Source of the DNA: Akkermansia muciniphila
GTDB lineage: Bacteria; Verrucomicrobiota; Verrucomicrobiia; Verrucomicrobiales; DEV007
Direction of reading: 5' to 3'
Length of the DNA stretch: 64,000 nt
Assembly: GCA_945883495.1 (NCBI GenBank)
Contig: CAMCXS010000001.1
Location: forward strand, 177,017-241,016
Position 1 is the stretch's first letter. The number at the start of each line of letters is the position of its first letter. Both the position numbers and the translations under genes were made by a program. Shown here piece by piece: positions 1 to 8,561 of the stretch. A model generated the notes under the pieces. It saw only the letters and a program-made list of their open reading frames with translations, did no database searches and was not told the DNA's origin.

Positions 1-929
1 GTCGCGACGGCCGCAGCACTTACTCCCGGTTCTGGACTGGACACACGCTCCGGCGCCGGTTCGGGTGGAGCCACCGCCAGCCGAGGATCGGAGATCCTGG
101 GGGGAATTTCGACCTGACTCTGACTCTGCGCAGGCGTGGCCGCCAACGACGCGAACGGCTGGGGACCGGGAGGAGGCCCCGGCACCTCATCCACCGTTCC
201 GCCCCCTTTGTCGTCCTTCGCAACCGCCGTCCCCGCCTCTAGCGAGTTCGGCAGAGCCCCTCGAGAGGCCACTGGACTCGCCGTCGCAGGCGCCACGGGG
301 ATCGACTCCGTCCTGGCGACAACGGATGATGGTCCCGCCGCCTCTCCGGCGATGCTATCATCGACGGGCCCCCACAAGCCCATGCGCCAACTCAGGAAAA
401 CAGCCCCGGAGATGACCACGACCATCAAAGAAACCAAGGCCACCGGAAAGGACCGAGGCGGCGCCGACTCCTCAAACCGGCTAGAGCCGAGATCGATCGG
501 TAGATCCTCCTGGTCCACGGGAAGGGAACGCCTGGATGCCGCGCCCCTCCGGACGGGAGTTGATATCTCGGAAAAGCCGCCGTTGTACCCAGCAACGCCC
601 CCTGGGGGACGTCCGTAATCCACGTGAGCTTGCTCCACCGACGGAATCTCCAAAGTGGGCAACTCAAACTCATGAGGATGCGGGCGCTGAGTCTCGACGC
701 GCCCTGGCGCAACCCGTGGAGCTGGAAGCACCGGCGCTGGCGTTGCCGTTGGCTCGTTGGGCACCACCATGGCCGAAACCAGCGGAGCCCGGTTGCTGGA
801 AACCAAAGGGGCGGTGATCACCGCCGCGCACTGGGGGCAGGGCCCAGTCTCGCCTGCCAATTCGACGGGGACCAAGAGCTTGGTTCCGCAGTGAACACAA
901 AAAAAGGAGATGGGTGCCGGTGAATTCAT
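1..929 (-). CDS. Zinc-ribbon membrane protein, C-terminus beyond the window
   Basis: This reading frame stays open from an ATG at 927-929 through the left edge, giving at least 309 residues without a stop. The N-terminus has a zinc-ribbon pattern, Cys11-x2-Cys14 and Cys31-x2-Cys34, with the second pair written CPQC, as in small MJ0042-type ribbons. A Pro/Ala-rich linker follows, then a single hydrophobic segment at about residues 160-180, then another low-complexity Pro/Ala/Ser region. The arrangement suggests a cytoplasmic ribbon tethered to the membrane with a periplasmic tail. It is divergent from the glycine-zipper gene. Function is unknown; ribbon plus one transmembrane helix is common in PVC-group proteins. 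The call rests on frame openness and the motif. Confidence 0.7.
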   Translation of the reverse strand, partial: MNSPAPISFFCVHCGTKLLVPVELAGETGPCPQCAAVITAPLVSSNRAPLVSAMVVPNEPTATPAPVLPAPRVAPGRVETQRPHPHEFELPTLEIPSVEQAHVDYGRPPGGVAGYNGGFSEISTPVRRGAASRRSLPVDQEDLPIDLGSSRFEESAPPRSFPVALVSLMVVVISGAVFLSWRMGLWGPVDDSIAGEAAGPSSVVARTESIPVAPATASPVASRGALPNSLEAGTAVAKDDKGGGTVDEVPGPPPGPQPFASLAATPAQSQSQVEIPPRISDPRLAVAPPEPAPERVSSPEPGVSAAAVA

Positions 930-1153
930 GCGTTGCGCGGCGGGTGCCGGGCTAGGAGTGAGTCTCCCCGTGGTCAACGAGGAAAGGGACACCAGCTAGC
1001 GCGCGCCTCCCGGTCCGTCAAGTGTGGATGTGTTAGGTGAAGCCGTGTTCTCCTTCATCCAGCGGGTTTAGTCTCACCGGCTCCAGCCTTTGTTCAAGCG
1101 GAACCATTGTCTCTTTTTCGAACTTTCGGGCTTTTTCGTTTGTCTCATCCGCC

Positions 1154-1537
1154 ATGTCTCACATCCTCACATCCCGCGTCGCCGCCGCCCTGCTCGCGGC
1201 GCTTACGTTCTGCTCATGCCGAGCGACTTACCCGGAGCGGACCGCCGCCACTGGAGCTTTGATTGGTGCTGGCACGGGTGCCCTCATCGGTTCCGCCAGT
1301 GGGAACGCCGGCAAAGGGGCCCTCATCGGGGCGGCCGCCGGTGGCATCGCCGGCGGAGTCTATGGTCGCCAGCGGGTCAAGCAGCATTACCGAGGTTACT
1401 ATGACCCGCTTGGCCAATCCTACGGACCACACCGCCGCGCTCCGATGTATTATCCCACCTACGCTTACCCCGGGCCACGCGTTCGCCGCCCGCTTCCCGT
1501 CGTCTACGCTCCTCGGCCGTATCGATACTATTATTAA
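1154..1537 (+). CDS. Glycine-zipper lipoprotein
   Basis: A 127-residue protein starting at the ATG of MSHILTSR. An upstream in-frame ATG at 1037 would add a Ser/Phe-rich extension without family character, so the internal start, which puts the signal peptide first, is preferred. The signal peptide ends near a Cys-Ser-Cys that fits a lipobox. Residues about 30-75 are a double glycine zipper (repeated GALIGAGTG-like and GKGALIGAAAG-like blocks), typical of small outer-membrane-associated lipoproteins. The C-terminus is rich in Tyr, Pro and Arg. Its stop overlaps by two bases the stop of the convergent RDD gene. Envelope location is inferred; exact role unknown. Confidence 0.75.
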   Translation: MSHILTSRVAAALLAALTFCSCRATYPERTAATGALIGAGTGALIGSASGNAGKGALIGAAAGGIAGGVYGRQRVKQHYRGYYDPLGQSYGPHRRAPMYYPTYAYPGPRVRRPLPVVYAPRPYRYYY

Positions 1538-2127
1538 GTGCGATCCGCACCGTTGTTTCCATTCCGCGGCACCGATACGGCCGATACCGTGACGGTGCCG
1601 CTGAGGAGATCATGCCATCCGCGGCGCCTTGGATCGACCAAGATCCAGAGAAACCCGAAACAGAGCGGCGGCCCCATCACCCAGCCCTCCCATCCATGTG
1701 GCGCCCCCGAAGCCGTGGGCATCAGTGCGCTCAATCCTGGCAATGCTCGCTCCAGAACCCGGAATGGAATCATTGGTAAAAATCCGAGGAAATAGCCAAA
1801 GTAGCGCACGATGACCTGCCGCCATGTAGGCTTTACGCCAGTCCGGGAGTCCACAATCCGCAGACCAAACAGCTTTTTGCCTGGTGTGGTCTGCGTTTTT
1901 TTCCAGAGCACCACCACGCCAACAAGAAGGGTCAAATCAAACGGAATCTCCAACCAACGCCCCCAAACCGGCACCTCCATCGTTCCCGTTGCAACCATCT
2001 GCATCATCAATGGCAGCGTGAACACGCACATCACGGAACTGACCAACGTCAGGTCAATCAAATGCGCCAGGCTCCGCACCCAAAAACTAGCCCCTCGCAC
2101 TGGGCTCTCCCGGAGTTCGTCGTGCAT
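1534..2127 (-). CDS. RDD family membrane protein
   Basis: A 197-residue integral membrane protein with the RDD family layout. The N-terminal helix carries the conserved Arg and Asp (VRSLAHLIDLTLV), a central segment reads FGLRIVDSRTG, and the C-terminal signature is DPRRRGWHDLLSGTVTV. Three to four hydrophobic segments are visible. I chose the ATG of MHDELRESP at 2127 because an alternative start at 2199 would run into the divergent large gene and adds a basic stretch not seen in the family. RDD proteins are often linked to transport or envelope adaptation, but the function here is not evident. The gene ends tail-to-tail with the glycine-zipper gene. Confidence 0.8.
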   Translation of the reverse strand: MHDELRESPVRGASFWVRSLAHLIDLTLVSSVMCVFTLPLMMQMVATGTMEVPVWGRWLEIPFDLTLLVGVVVLWKKTQTTPGKKLFGLRIVDSRTGVKPTWRQVIVRYFGYFLGFLPMIPFRVLERALPGLSALMPTASGAPHGWEGWVMGPPLCFGFLWILVDPRRRGWHDLLSGTVTVSAVSVPRNGNNGADRT

Positions 2128-2171
2128 CCGGCAGGCTAGCTGACTCCTCCGGCCTTGCACCCAAAATTTCC

Positions 2172-5100
2172 GTGTCGATCTCACCCCCCCCTGAGGCAAT
2201 CTCCCGCGTGAAACTCAGCCTCCCGCTCTTGCTCCGCCTTTGCGCCTGCTTCGCTTGGCCGGTCCTCGGCAACGCCCAACAAAGCGTCACCTTTACGGAT
2301 GGTTTCGAGTCCGGCGCCAGCGCTTGGCTGCCCAGTGATCCCGCCAAGTGGACGATTTCCGAAACTTCCGCCGGCAAAGTCCTCCACCTCCTCGGAAAAA
2401 GCGACTACCAGCCCCCGCACCGCAGCCCGCACAGCGTTACCATCCTTCGCGACCACGTCTGGGGTGACTTCACCCTTACCGCCAAGGTGAAAACCCTCCA
2501 GACCACCCGGGGCCATCGGGACATGTGCGTCTTCTTCGGATTTCAGGATCCAGCGCATTTCTACTACGTCCACCTCGGCGAAAAACCCGACCCGCACTCC
2601 AGCCAGATCTTCATCGTCAACGACGCACCGCGCGCCAAGATCACGACTTCCCCAGACAGTGGTATTCCTTGGGAGGACGATACTTGGCACCAAGTCAAGG
2701 TGGTCCGCAATGCCGCCACCGGCGAAATCGAGATCTACTTCGATGATCTCTCGCAGCCCTGCAAGGTGGCCCGCGACACCACGTTCGCCTGGGGCGCCAT
2801 TGGCCTTGGCTCCTTCGATGACTTGGGGCAGTGGGACGACGTTCGCATCGAGGGCACCAAGGTCGATGGGCAAACTCCCATGCTCTTTTCGAAAATTCCC
2901 CCGGCCGAGCCCACTCCGCTTTCGTTTCACAAATGGTCGGGCAATCTCAACGTGCCCGACCCTGTCGCCATCAGCTTGGATGACCAGGGCCGTGCCTATG
3001 TCACCCAAACCCAGCGCCGCCAGATCCAAGACCTCGACATCCGCAAGAATCTCGATTGGATACCCAATGACGTCAGTTTCCGCCGTATCGAGGACAAGCT
3101 CGCTTTTTACCGGGAGCGCCTCGCCCCAGAACGCTCCGCCGAAAACACCGCCCGGGTCCAAGATCTCAACGGAGACGGTTCCCACGACTACCTCGACCTC
3201 CGCGTCGTCAGCGAGAAGCTTCACCGCGTCGAAGACACCGACGGCGACGGCACTGCGGACGCCATCCAGCTCTACGCCGATGGCTTCCAAACCGAGGTCA
3301 CCGGCATCGCCGCCGGAATTCTCTGGCATCAGGGCGCCGTCTACACCACGATCGCCCCGGATGTCTGGAAACTCCGCGACACGAACGGCGACGGCACGGC
3401 CGACGAGCGCGAAGTTTTCGCCCATGGGTTCGGCCACCACATCGCCTATGCCGGGCACGACATGCACGGCCTCACCTTGGGACCGGACGGCAAAATTTAC
3501 TGGACGGTCGGGGACAAGGGCATCTCCGTAACCACGCCGGAAGGAAAAGAGTGCTCCTTCCCAAACGAAGGAGGCGTCCTCCGAGCCAATCCGGACGGCA
3601 GCGGCTTTGAAATCTTCGCCCATGGCCTCCGCAACGTTCAGGAACTCGCATTCGACGAGTTTGGCAATCTGTTCGGAGTCGACAACGACGCGGACATGAG
3701 CGGCGAGAAAGAGCGGTTCGTCTACATCGTCCAAGGCATGGATGCCGGCTGGCGCTGCGCCTATCAATACCGGGGCAACGGCTACAATCCCTGGACCGCC
3801 GAGAAACTTTGGCAGCCCCGCCAAGAGGGCCAACCCGCCTACCTCACCCCTCCGCTCAGCAACTACGTGGACGGTCCCTGCGGCTTCACCTACAACCCCG
3901 GCACCGCGCTCGATGCATCCTGGGCTCGCACCTTTTTTCTCACGGAGGCCCCGGGCGGCAAACAATGGACCTTCCAGGTGGAGCCCGATGGCCCCGCCTT
4001 CCGCATGGTCAATTCCCGTCAAATCGGCGGCGGAGTCGCCATCATCGGTTGGAAGTTCGGCCCGGACGGCGCTCTCTACGGCGCGGATTGGGGAGCCACC
4101 GCGTATCCGCTCGACCAAAAGGGCGGCATTTATCGCATTGATGTCCCTTCGGGCCAAGCCTCTCCGGAACGAAAGCAAACCAAGGAACTCCTCGCCGCCG
4201 ACTTCACGAAACTGGAGCCCGCCGTTCTCGGGCAGCATCTGGCTCACGCCGACCAACGCGTCCGCCTCAAAGCTCAGTTCGAACTCGTCGCCCGCAAAGA
4301 AGCCGGCCCGCTCGAATCCGCCATCACCGTCCCGGATCGCCTCGCCAAAGTCCACGCCATTTGGGGCCTCGGCCAACTGCAACGCCCCGAACCGATCCTC
4401 CGCAGCCTCGCGGACGCCGACTCCATGATCCGCGCCCAAGCCGCTAAGACCTTGGGCCAACTCCCGGGTTCAGTTCCCTTCGCCCGCGCGCACATCGCCG
4501 CCCTCCTCGTCGATCCCGATCCGCACGTACAATTTCACGCCGCACAGGCCTTAGGCAACACCGTCTCCCCGGAGACTGCCCTCTTAAGCTCGGTGCTCAA
4601 GTTCATTGAGTCCCAGCCTTCCCATCCCTACTTCCGCTTGGCCCAATCCCGCGCCTTGGCCGCCGTGGCCTCCGTTCCAGAAATCGCCCAGCTCCATGAG
4701 ACGGACTCCGCCCCGCAACGCATGGCAGCCGTTCTCGCTTTGCGAATCCTCAAAGCTCCCGAAGTCGCCGGATTCCTCCAGGACGCCGTGTCGGCCATTC
4801 GCGCCGAAGCCGCCCGGGCGATCCACGACGGCGATTCAATCCCCGCCGCTCTCCCCGCTCTCGCCGCCAGCCTCACCCATCCCGGTGACCATACCGAAGC
4901 TTTCATCCGCCGCGCCCTCAATGCCAATTTGCGCCAAGGCTCGCCCGAAGACGCCGTCCGCGTCGCCGAATACGCCGTGCACTCGGATACCCCAGCCTCG
5001 ATGCGCCTCGAAGCGCTCGATTCTCTCCTCGCATGGACCCGCCCTCCGGTGCTCGACCGCGTCGATGGCTGGCACCGGCCCCTTGCGGAACGGCGCCCGG

Positions 5101-6068
5101 CTCCCATTGCTGAAGCTCTGCGCGCCCCCGTGAACCAGTTGCTCGACTCCCCGGAGGCTGCCGTCCTCGAGAAAGCGGTCCAGCTCGCCTCCTCCCTGAA
5201 GATTACGCTCGATGCCCCTCGACTCAGCGCCCTGCTCCAGAACGAAAGCGCTCCTGCCGGCGTCCGGGTGGCCGCGCTTGAAAACTTGAACACGCTCGAA
5301 GCCGCCAGTTACGCGATCGGCGCCCAGGCGGAAGTCCTTCGCATCCGCGGCGCATCACTCCTCAGCCAATTGGACCCAGCCGCTGCTCAAGAGCACTTGG
5401 CTAAGGTCCTGGAAACCTCGAAATCCATCTCGGAACAACAAAACGCTTTGGCCCTCCTCGGCAACCTCAAAGCCGCCGACCTCCTCAAGCCGTGGGCCGA
5501 CCGCCTTGCCGCAGGGAACCTGCCCGCCGCGCTGCAATTGGATGTCGCCGATGCCGCCGCGAAAACCGGCACGTTGACCGCTGCCCTCCCGCGCCCGGCG
5601 AACGATCCCCTCGCGGAATGGATCGAGTGCCTGGAGGGCGGTGATCCCGTCCGAGGCAAAGACACATTCCTCAACAACATCGGCGCCCAATGCGTCGCTT
5701 GCCACAAATACGACGACAGCAAAGGCGGCAGCGTTATCGGTCCCAACCTGAAATCGGCGGGTCTCCAGAATCGCCGCTATCTCCTGGAAGCCTTGACCCT
5801 GCCTCAAGCCGCCATCGCGAAAGGGTATGGCGCCATTTCGCTCACCTTGAAGGACGGAAGCGTCGTTAGCGGTCAACTCCGGGGTGAAACCGCCGAATCC
5901 ATCGAACTCCGTGATCCCGCGGATCGCGGCAGCCGCAAAATTCCCGTCAGCGACATTACGGAACGTGGAGCCGTGGTTTCGCTGATGCCACCGATGGGCA
6001 TGATGCTACCGAAGCGAGACGTTCGCGACGTCGTTGCCTACCTAAGCACGCTGCGGGCCAAAAAGTGA
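2172..6068 (+). CDS. PVC-type membrane-bound dehydrogenase with HEAT repeats and C-terminal haem domain
   Basis: A 1298-residue exported protein beginning at GTG (an alternative GTG lies at 2208, just before the hydrophobic core). The order is a signal peptide (about 13-36), a DUF1080/laminin-G-like beta-sandwich (about 40-235), a six-bladed propeller like glucose/sorbosone dehydrogenases (about 245-660) carrying three DxNGDGxxD calcium-type loops, HEAT-like alpha repeats (about 670-1130), and a cytochrome c domain with Cys1174, Cys1177 and His1178 plus a distal Met-rich segment. This combination is characteristic of Planctomycetes and Verrucomicrobia and probably oxidises a sugar or sugar derivative in the periplasm, passing electrons to the haem. 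The substrate cannot be read from sequence. A large antisense frame here is a codon-bias shadow. Confidence 0.88.
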   Translation: MSISPPPEAISRVKLSLPLLLRLCACFAWPVLGNAQQSVTFTDGFESGASAWLPSDPAKWTISETSAGKVLHLLGKSDYQPPHRSPHSVTILRDHVWGDFTLTAKVKTLQTTRGHRDMCVFFGFQDPAHFYYVHLGEKPDPHSSQIFIVNDAPRAKITTSPDSGIPWEDDTWHQVKVVRNAATGEIEIYFDDLSQPCKVARDTTFAWGAIGLGSFDDLGQWDDVRIEGTKVDGQTPMLFSKIPPAEPTPLSFHKWSGNLNVPDPVAISLDDQGRAYVTQTQRRQIQDLDIRKNLDWIPNDVSFRRIEDKLAFYRERLAPERSAENTARVQDLNGDGSHDYLDLRVVSEKLHRVEDTDGDGTADAIQLYADGFQTEVTGIAAGILWHQGAVYTTIAPDVWKLRDTNGDGTADEREVFAHGFGHHIAYAGHDMHGLTLGPDGKIYWTVGDKGISVTTPEGKECSFPNEGGVLRANPDGSGFEIFAHGLRNVQELAFDEFGNLFGVDNDADMSGEKERFVYIVQGMDAGWRCAYQYRGNGYNPWTAEKLWQPRQEGQPAYLTPPLSNYVDGPCGFTYNPGTALDASWARTFFLTEAPGGKQWTFQVEPDGPAFRMVNSRQIGGGVAIIGWKFGPDGALYGADWGATAYPLDQKGGIYRIDVPSGQASPERKQTKELLAADFTKLEPAVLGQHLAHADQRVRLKAQFELVARKEAGPLESAITVPDRLAKVHAIWGLGQLQRPEPILRSLADADSMIRAQAAKTLGQLPGSVPFARAHIAALLVDPDPHVQFHAAQALGNTVSPETALLSSVLKFIESQPSHPYFRLAQSRALAAVASVPEIAQLHETDSAPQRMAAVLALRILKAPEVAGFLQDAVSAIRAEAARAIHDGDSIPAALPALAASLTHPGDHTEAFIRRALNANLRQGSPEDAVRVAEYAVHSDTPASMRLEALDSLLAWTRPPVLDRVDGWHRPLAERRPAPIAEALRAPVNQLLDSPEAAVLEKAVQLASSLKITLDAPRLSALLQNESAPAGVRVAALENLNTLEAASYAIGAQAEVLRIRGASLLSQLDPAAAQEHLAKVLETSKSISEQQNALALLGNLKAADLLKPWADRLAAGNLPAALQLDVADAAAKTGTLTAALPRPANDPLAEWIECLEGGDPVRGKDTFLNNIGAQCVACHKYDDSKGGSVIGPNLKSAGLQNRRYLLEALTLPQAAIAKGYGAISLTLKDGSVVSGQLRGETAESIELRDPADRGSRKIPVSDITERGAVVSLMPPMGMMLPKRDVRDVVAYLSTLRAKK

Positions 6069-6088
6069 GGCCAACAGGGGCCTAAGCC

Positions 6089-7279
6089 TCAAGAGAAGCT
6101 CAACCGCGCGGAGCGTGACTCGCTCTGGAACAGGATGTGCTTCGCGATCTTGGTGGCGCCATCACGCGGCACGAAATCAATCGCGCGCTCCGCCACCGGC
6201 ATCGAAGCTTTGCGTCCGCAATATTCGCGGATTTTGCGGGCGATCCGTTCGGGAGAGCGGGAATAGTCACCCAACCCATTTTCCTGGACAAAGCGGACGT
6301 TCGCGAATTCTTGGCCGGGAACGAAATCGTAAATCAATACATAGGTTCCGACCGTGAGCGTCTCCATGAGCACCGTCGGGCTCGCCTTAATGAGCGCCAA
6401 ATCAGCGGCGGCCAGCATTTCCGGGAGCTCCGTCGTGAACCCATGCAGATAGACGTTGGCCGGGGGGCGGCTCCGCTCTAGACGCTGCCGCAACTCTTCG
6501 TTCTTGCCGCACACGATGTGGACGTCGATCCCCTCCGGAAGTTCCGCCAAGGAAGGAAAAAGACGCTGAATTCCCATTCCATCCGCTCCGCCCACACAAA
6601 CGACCGTCGGCTTGTTGAATCCCAATCGGCGCCGGAGCTGAGCTCGCTGACCGCGAAGCGCTGACAAACGAGAGTTCAACGGCAGCCCGCTGACATGAAT
6701 CGAGTCTTTGGGAACACGCTGCCGGAGCGCCCGCTCCTTCATGATGTCCGTGGGCACGAAATACGCGTCCGCCCCGTGCGTGAACCAACTGGCGTGGCCG
6801 TAGAACAGATCCGTCACCACCGTAGCCAAATATGGCTGGTAGTAGGTCTTGCGCACCGCATACTCCGCCGCCGCCGTGAGGCAGGGATGCATCGTCACCA
6901 CCACGTCAGGCCGCCCCCGCAAAATCGCCGCCGACAATTCCGTCTTCGTCAATTGATGCCAGGGATAAAACAGCATCTTCGACCAGCGCCGCCCGTTCGT
7001 CAGGTAGAACGTGGTTCGCCACAAGTTGCGCCGCTCCGACCAGCGCGTGTAGAGTTCCGGCATCCGGTCGATCGGAAATCGTCCCGTCTCCCGGAGACCA
7101 TCGACGATTTCCACCTCGATCCCGGGCTCCTGCTCCACCATCGCCGCCCGCAGCGCGTTTGCGCAGGCTCGATGTCCGCCGCCCGTGTCGGAGATTAGCA
7201 AATTGACCCGGCGCGCTCCACGCCAACCCGGCCCGTCTCCACCCGCGCCCGATACCAGGTTTGAATCAAAATAGCTCAT
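6089..7279 (-). CDS. MGDG synthase / UgtP-like glycosyltransferase (GT28)
   Basis: A 396-residue protein with the GT28/MGDG-synthase architecture. The N-terminal acceptor domain opens with SDTGGGHRACA, the motif shared by processive diacylglycerol glycosyltransferases and MurG relatives. The C-terminal nucleotide-sugar domain has a VGGADGMG loop and a tail segment LIKASPTVLMETLTVG followed by DFVPGQEFAN, matching the donor-binding region. It probably transfers a hexose from a UDP-sugar to diacylglycerol at the cytoplasmic face of the inner membrane, producing a glycolipid. Sugar and acceptor are inferred from family only. It is convergent with the large haem protein and transcribed from an AT-richer region just upstream. 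Confidence 0.82.
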   Translation of the reverse strand: MSYFDSNLVSGAGGDGPGWRGARRVNLLISDTGGGHRACANALRAAMVEQEPGIEVEIVDGLRETGRFPIDRMPELYTRWSERRNLWRTTFYLTNGRRWSKMLFYPWHQLTKTELSAAILRGRPDVVVTMHPCLTAAAEYAVRKTYYQPYLATVVTDLFYGHASWFTHGADAYFVPTDIMKERALRQRVPKDSIHVSGLPLNSRLSALRGQRAQLRRRLGFNKPTVVCVGGADGMGIQRLFPSLAELPEGIDVHIVCGKNEELRQRLERSRPPANVYLHGFTTELPEMLAAADLALIKASPTVLMETLTVGTYVLIYDFVPGQEFANVRFVQENGLGDYSRSPERIARKIREYCGRKASMPVAERAIDFVPRDGATKIAKHILFQSESRSARLSFS

Positions 7280-7609
7280 TGCGTCCCGAAAAGTTCCTGA
7301 CCTTTGGCACTAAAACTCACCGCCAACTACGAATTAGTGAATAAATCTGCGTTGGGTGGTGTTGTTAGCATACACACTTGAAACCAGTTCAACCAGAAAA
7401 GTCAAGAGATCCTTAGAGTAAGTTTTGCTTTCATGCCCCCATCGCCGCCGATGAAAGCGCACACTGTGGCGGCATGGAGACAACTTGTCACGGTCGGACC
7501 GGGCGCGTGACCACCTCAGGAAAAAGACGCATCACCGCATCCGGAACTTCACCGCTGTCCGCGAAAATGGCGAGCTTTCGCCTCGCGTCAACCCCACTTC
7601 TGTCCCCTC
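7280..7609. other. Intergenic region, probable promoter of the glycosyltransferase
   Basis: No convincing gene. The part from about 7310 to 7440 is AT-richer than its surroundings, as expected for a promoter reading leftward. It contains a short inverted repeat, TTGAA-N5-TTCAA (7378-7392), and an 8-bp inverted repeat GCTTTCAT/ATGAAAGC with a 16-nt loop (7427-7458). The latter has no T-run on either side and is not a clear terminator. Confidence 0.3.
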
Positions 7610-8011
7610 TCAATTTCCAGCCGCCACCCAGCCAGCGTGAATCGCCCACACATACCCCACCTTGCAGAGGATGTGGAGGAACTGATCTACGTGCAGGTTG
7701 CCAAATCCGGCGGATTTCACGAAGTCGATGATCCAGTGCAACACGGTCTCAATCAGCGCCAGGATCATCGATCCCGTCAAAATCCAGACCGCTCCCGCAT
7801 GGATCAACGAATGCGCCGTAAGACAATGCACCCACACTCCGGGCGTCTCCCCCAGCGCGCCCGGTAAAGGGCGCGGTCGACGATGGTTTTTCCCCAGCGC
7901 CAAAAACTCCGTCTGGAGCGAGTAATCCGCTACCATGTGGCCAATCAGCAAGGCGAAGAAAAGCCGGAACGGATCGGTCAGTGAGTTCAATAATGGAGCC
8001 AACGCTTCCAT
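7610..8011 (-). CDS. DUF3307 membrane protein
   Basis: A 133-residue integral membrane protein. The pattern LLIGHMVADYSLQTEFLALGK near the N-terminus and a second hydrophobic half with VHCLTAHSLIHAG and LHWIIDFVK match the DUF3307 family, whose conserved features are the ADYxLQ stretch, the H-x3-H pair and a terminal IDF. Three to four membrane segments are visible. In other bacteria DUF3307 genes often accompany regulators, but no function is established. Here it lies 21 bases downstream of a cyclic-nucleotide-domain protein, so the two are probably co-transcribed. Confidence 0.78.
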   Translation of the reverse strand: MEALAPLLNSLTDPFRLFFALLIGHMVADYSLQTEFLALGKNHRRPRPLPGALGETPGVWVHCLTAHSLIHAGAVWILTGSMILALIETVLHWIIDFVKSAGFGNLHVDQFLHILCKVGYVWAIHAGWVAAGN

Positions 8012-8032
8012 AGTCGCCTTGTCCCCACTCGA

Positions 8033-8497
8033 TTACGGTTGGGACAACAACTGCTGAAGCGCCGCTTTTTCGTTCGTCCGTCGCAGTTTCTTGCTCAAGG
8101 TCGTCGCGATGCTCAGCAAAACTTTGCTCGATGCAATCGGATGATCGTGCATGAAGGCTTCCAGCTTTGTCCGCGAAATGCTCCACAAGACCGCAAACCC
8201 ATTGGAGACCACCGTCGCGCTCGCCTCAGCCGGGTCAAAAATGTTCACCTCGCCAATCACGTCGCCAGCCCGCAAGCTCGTCAAGAGGATGTGGCGGCCC
8301 CCGGCTTCGGTTTGCACGTGGACCGTCCCCGACACAACCATTGAGAGGGAATCCTGCGGCGCGCCTTCCACGATGATCGCTTGGCCATCGTCGGCCGCCG
8401 TGAAATCGCCATACGCACTCAGCTGACGGCGCTGCTCATCGTTCAGGTCCCGGGCAAATCCAAGGGGCGGAAGGTCAGGGGTCTCGCTCTGGCTCAT
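8033..8497 (-). CDS. Cyclic nucleotide-binding domain (Crp/Fnr sensor) protein without a DNA-binding domain
   Basis: A 154-residue protein starting at MSQSETPDL; an ORF extension to 8623 has no family character. The body is one CNB beta-roll with the phosphate-binding-cassette region LRAGDVIGEVNIFDPAEASATVVS, where cAMP-binding members carry GExALL-x-RAAT. The GE is kept, but the Arg is replaced by Ser/Ala-type residues, so binding of cAMP is doubtful. A C-terminal helix follows, with no helix-turn-helix, so it is not itself a transcription factor. It probably acts through protein contacts, perhaps with the DUF3307 membrane protein encoded just downstream. Confidence 0.78.
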   Translation of the reverse strand: MSQSETPDLPPLGFARDLNDEQRRQLSAYGDFTAADDGQAIIVEGAPQDSLSMVVSGTVHVQTEAGGRHILLTSLRAGDVIGEVNIFDPAEASATVVSNGFAVLWSISRTKLEAFMHDHPIASSKVLLSIATTLSKKLRRTNEKAALQQLLSQP

Positions 8498-8561
8498 GCC
8501 CTTTCTTCGGATTTCTTCCCCCAAGAAGCAAGGACGGAAGCCAAAATCCTGCCAAAAAATC

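Noticed and set aside
2181..4460. A 759-residue open frame on the minus strand
   Set aside because: It lies fully antisense to the haem dehydrogenase, has no domain pattern and reflects GC-rich third positions of the true gene.
7427..7458. Rho-independent terminator (8-bp inverted repeat)
   Set aside because: The stem is short, the loop is 16 bases and neither side has a following T-run in the correct orientation.
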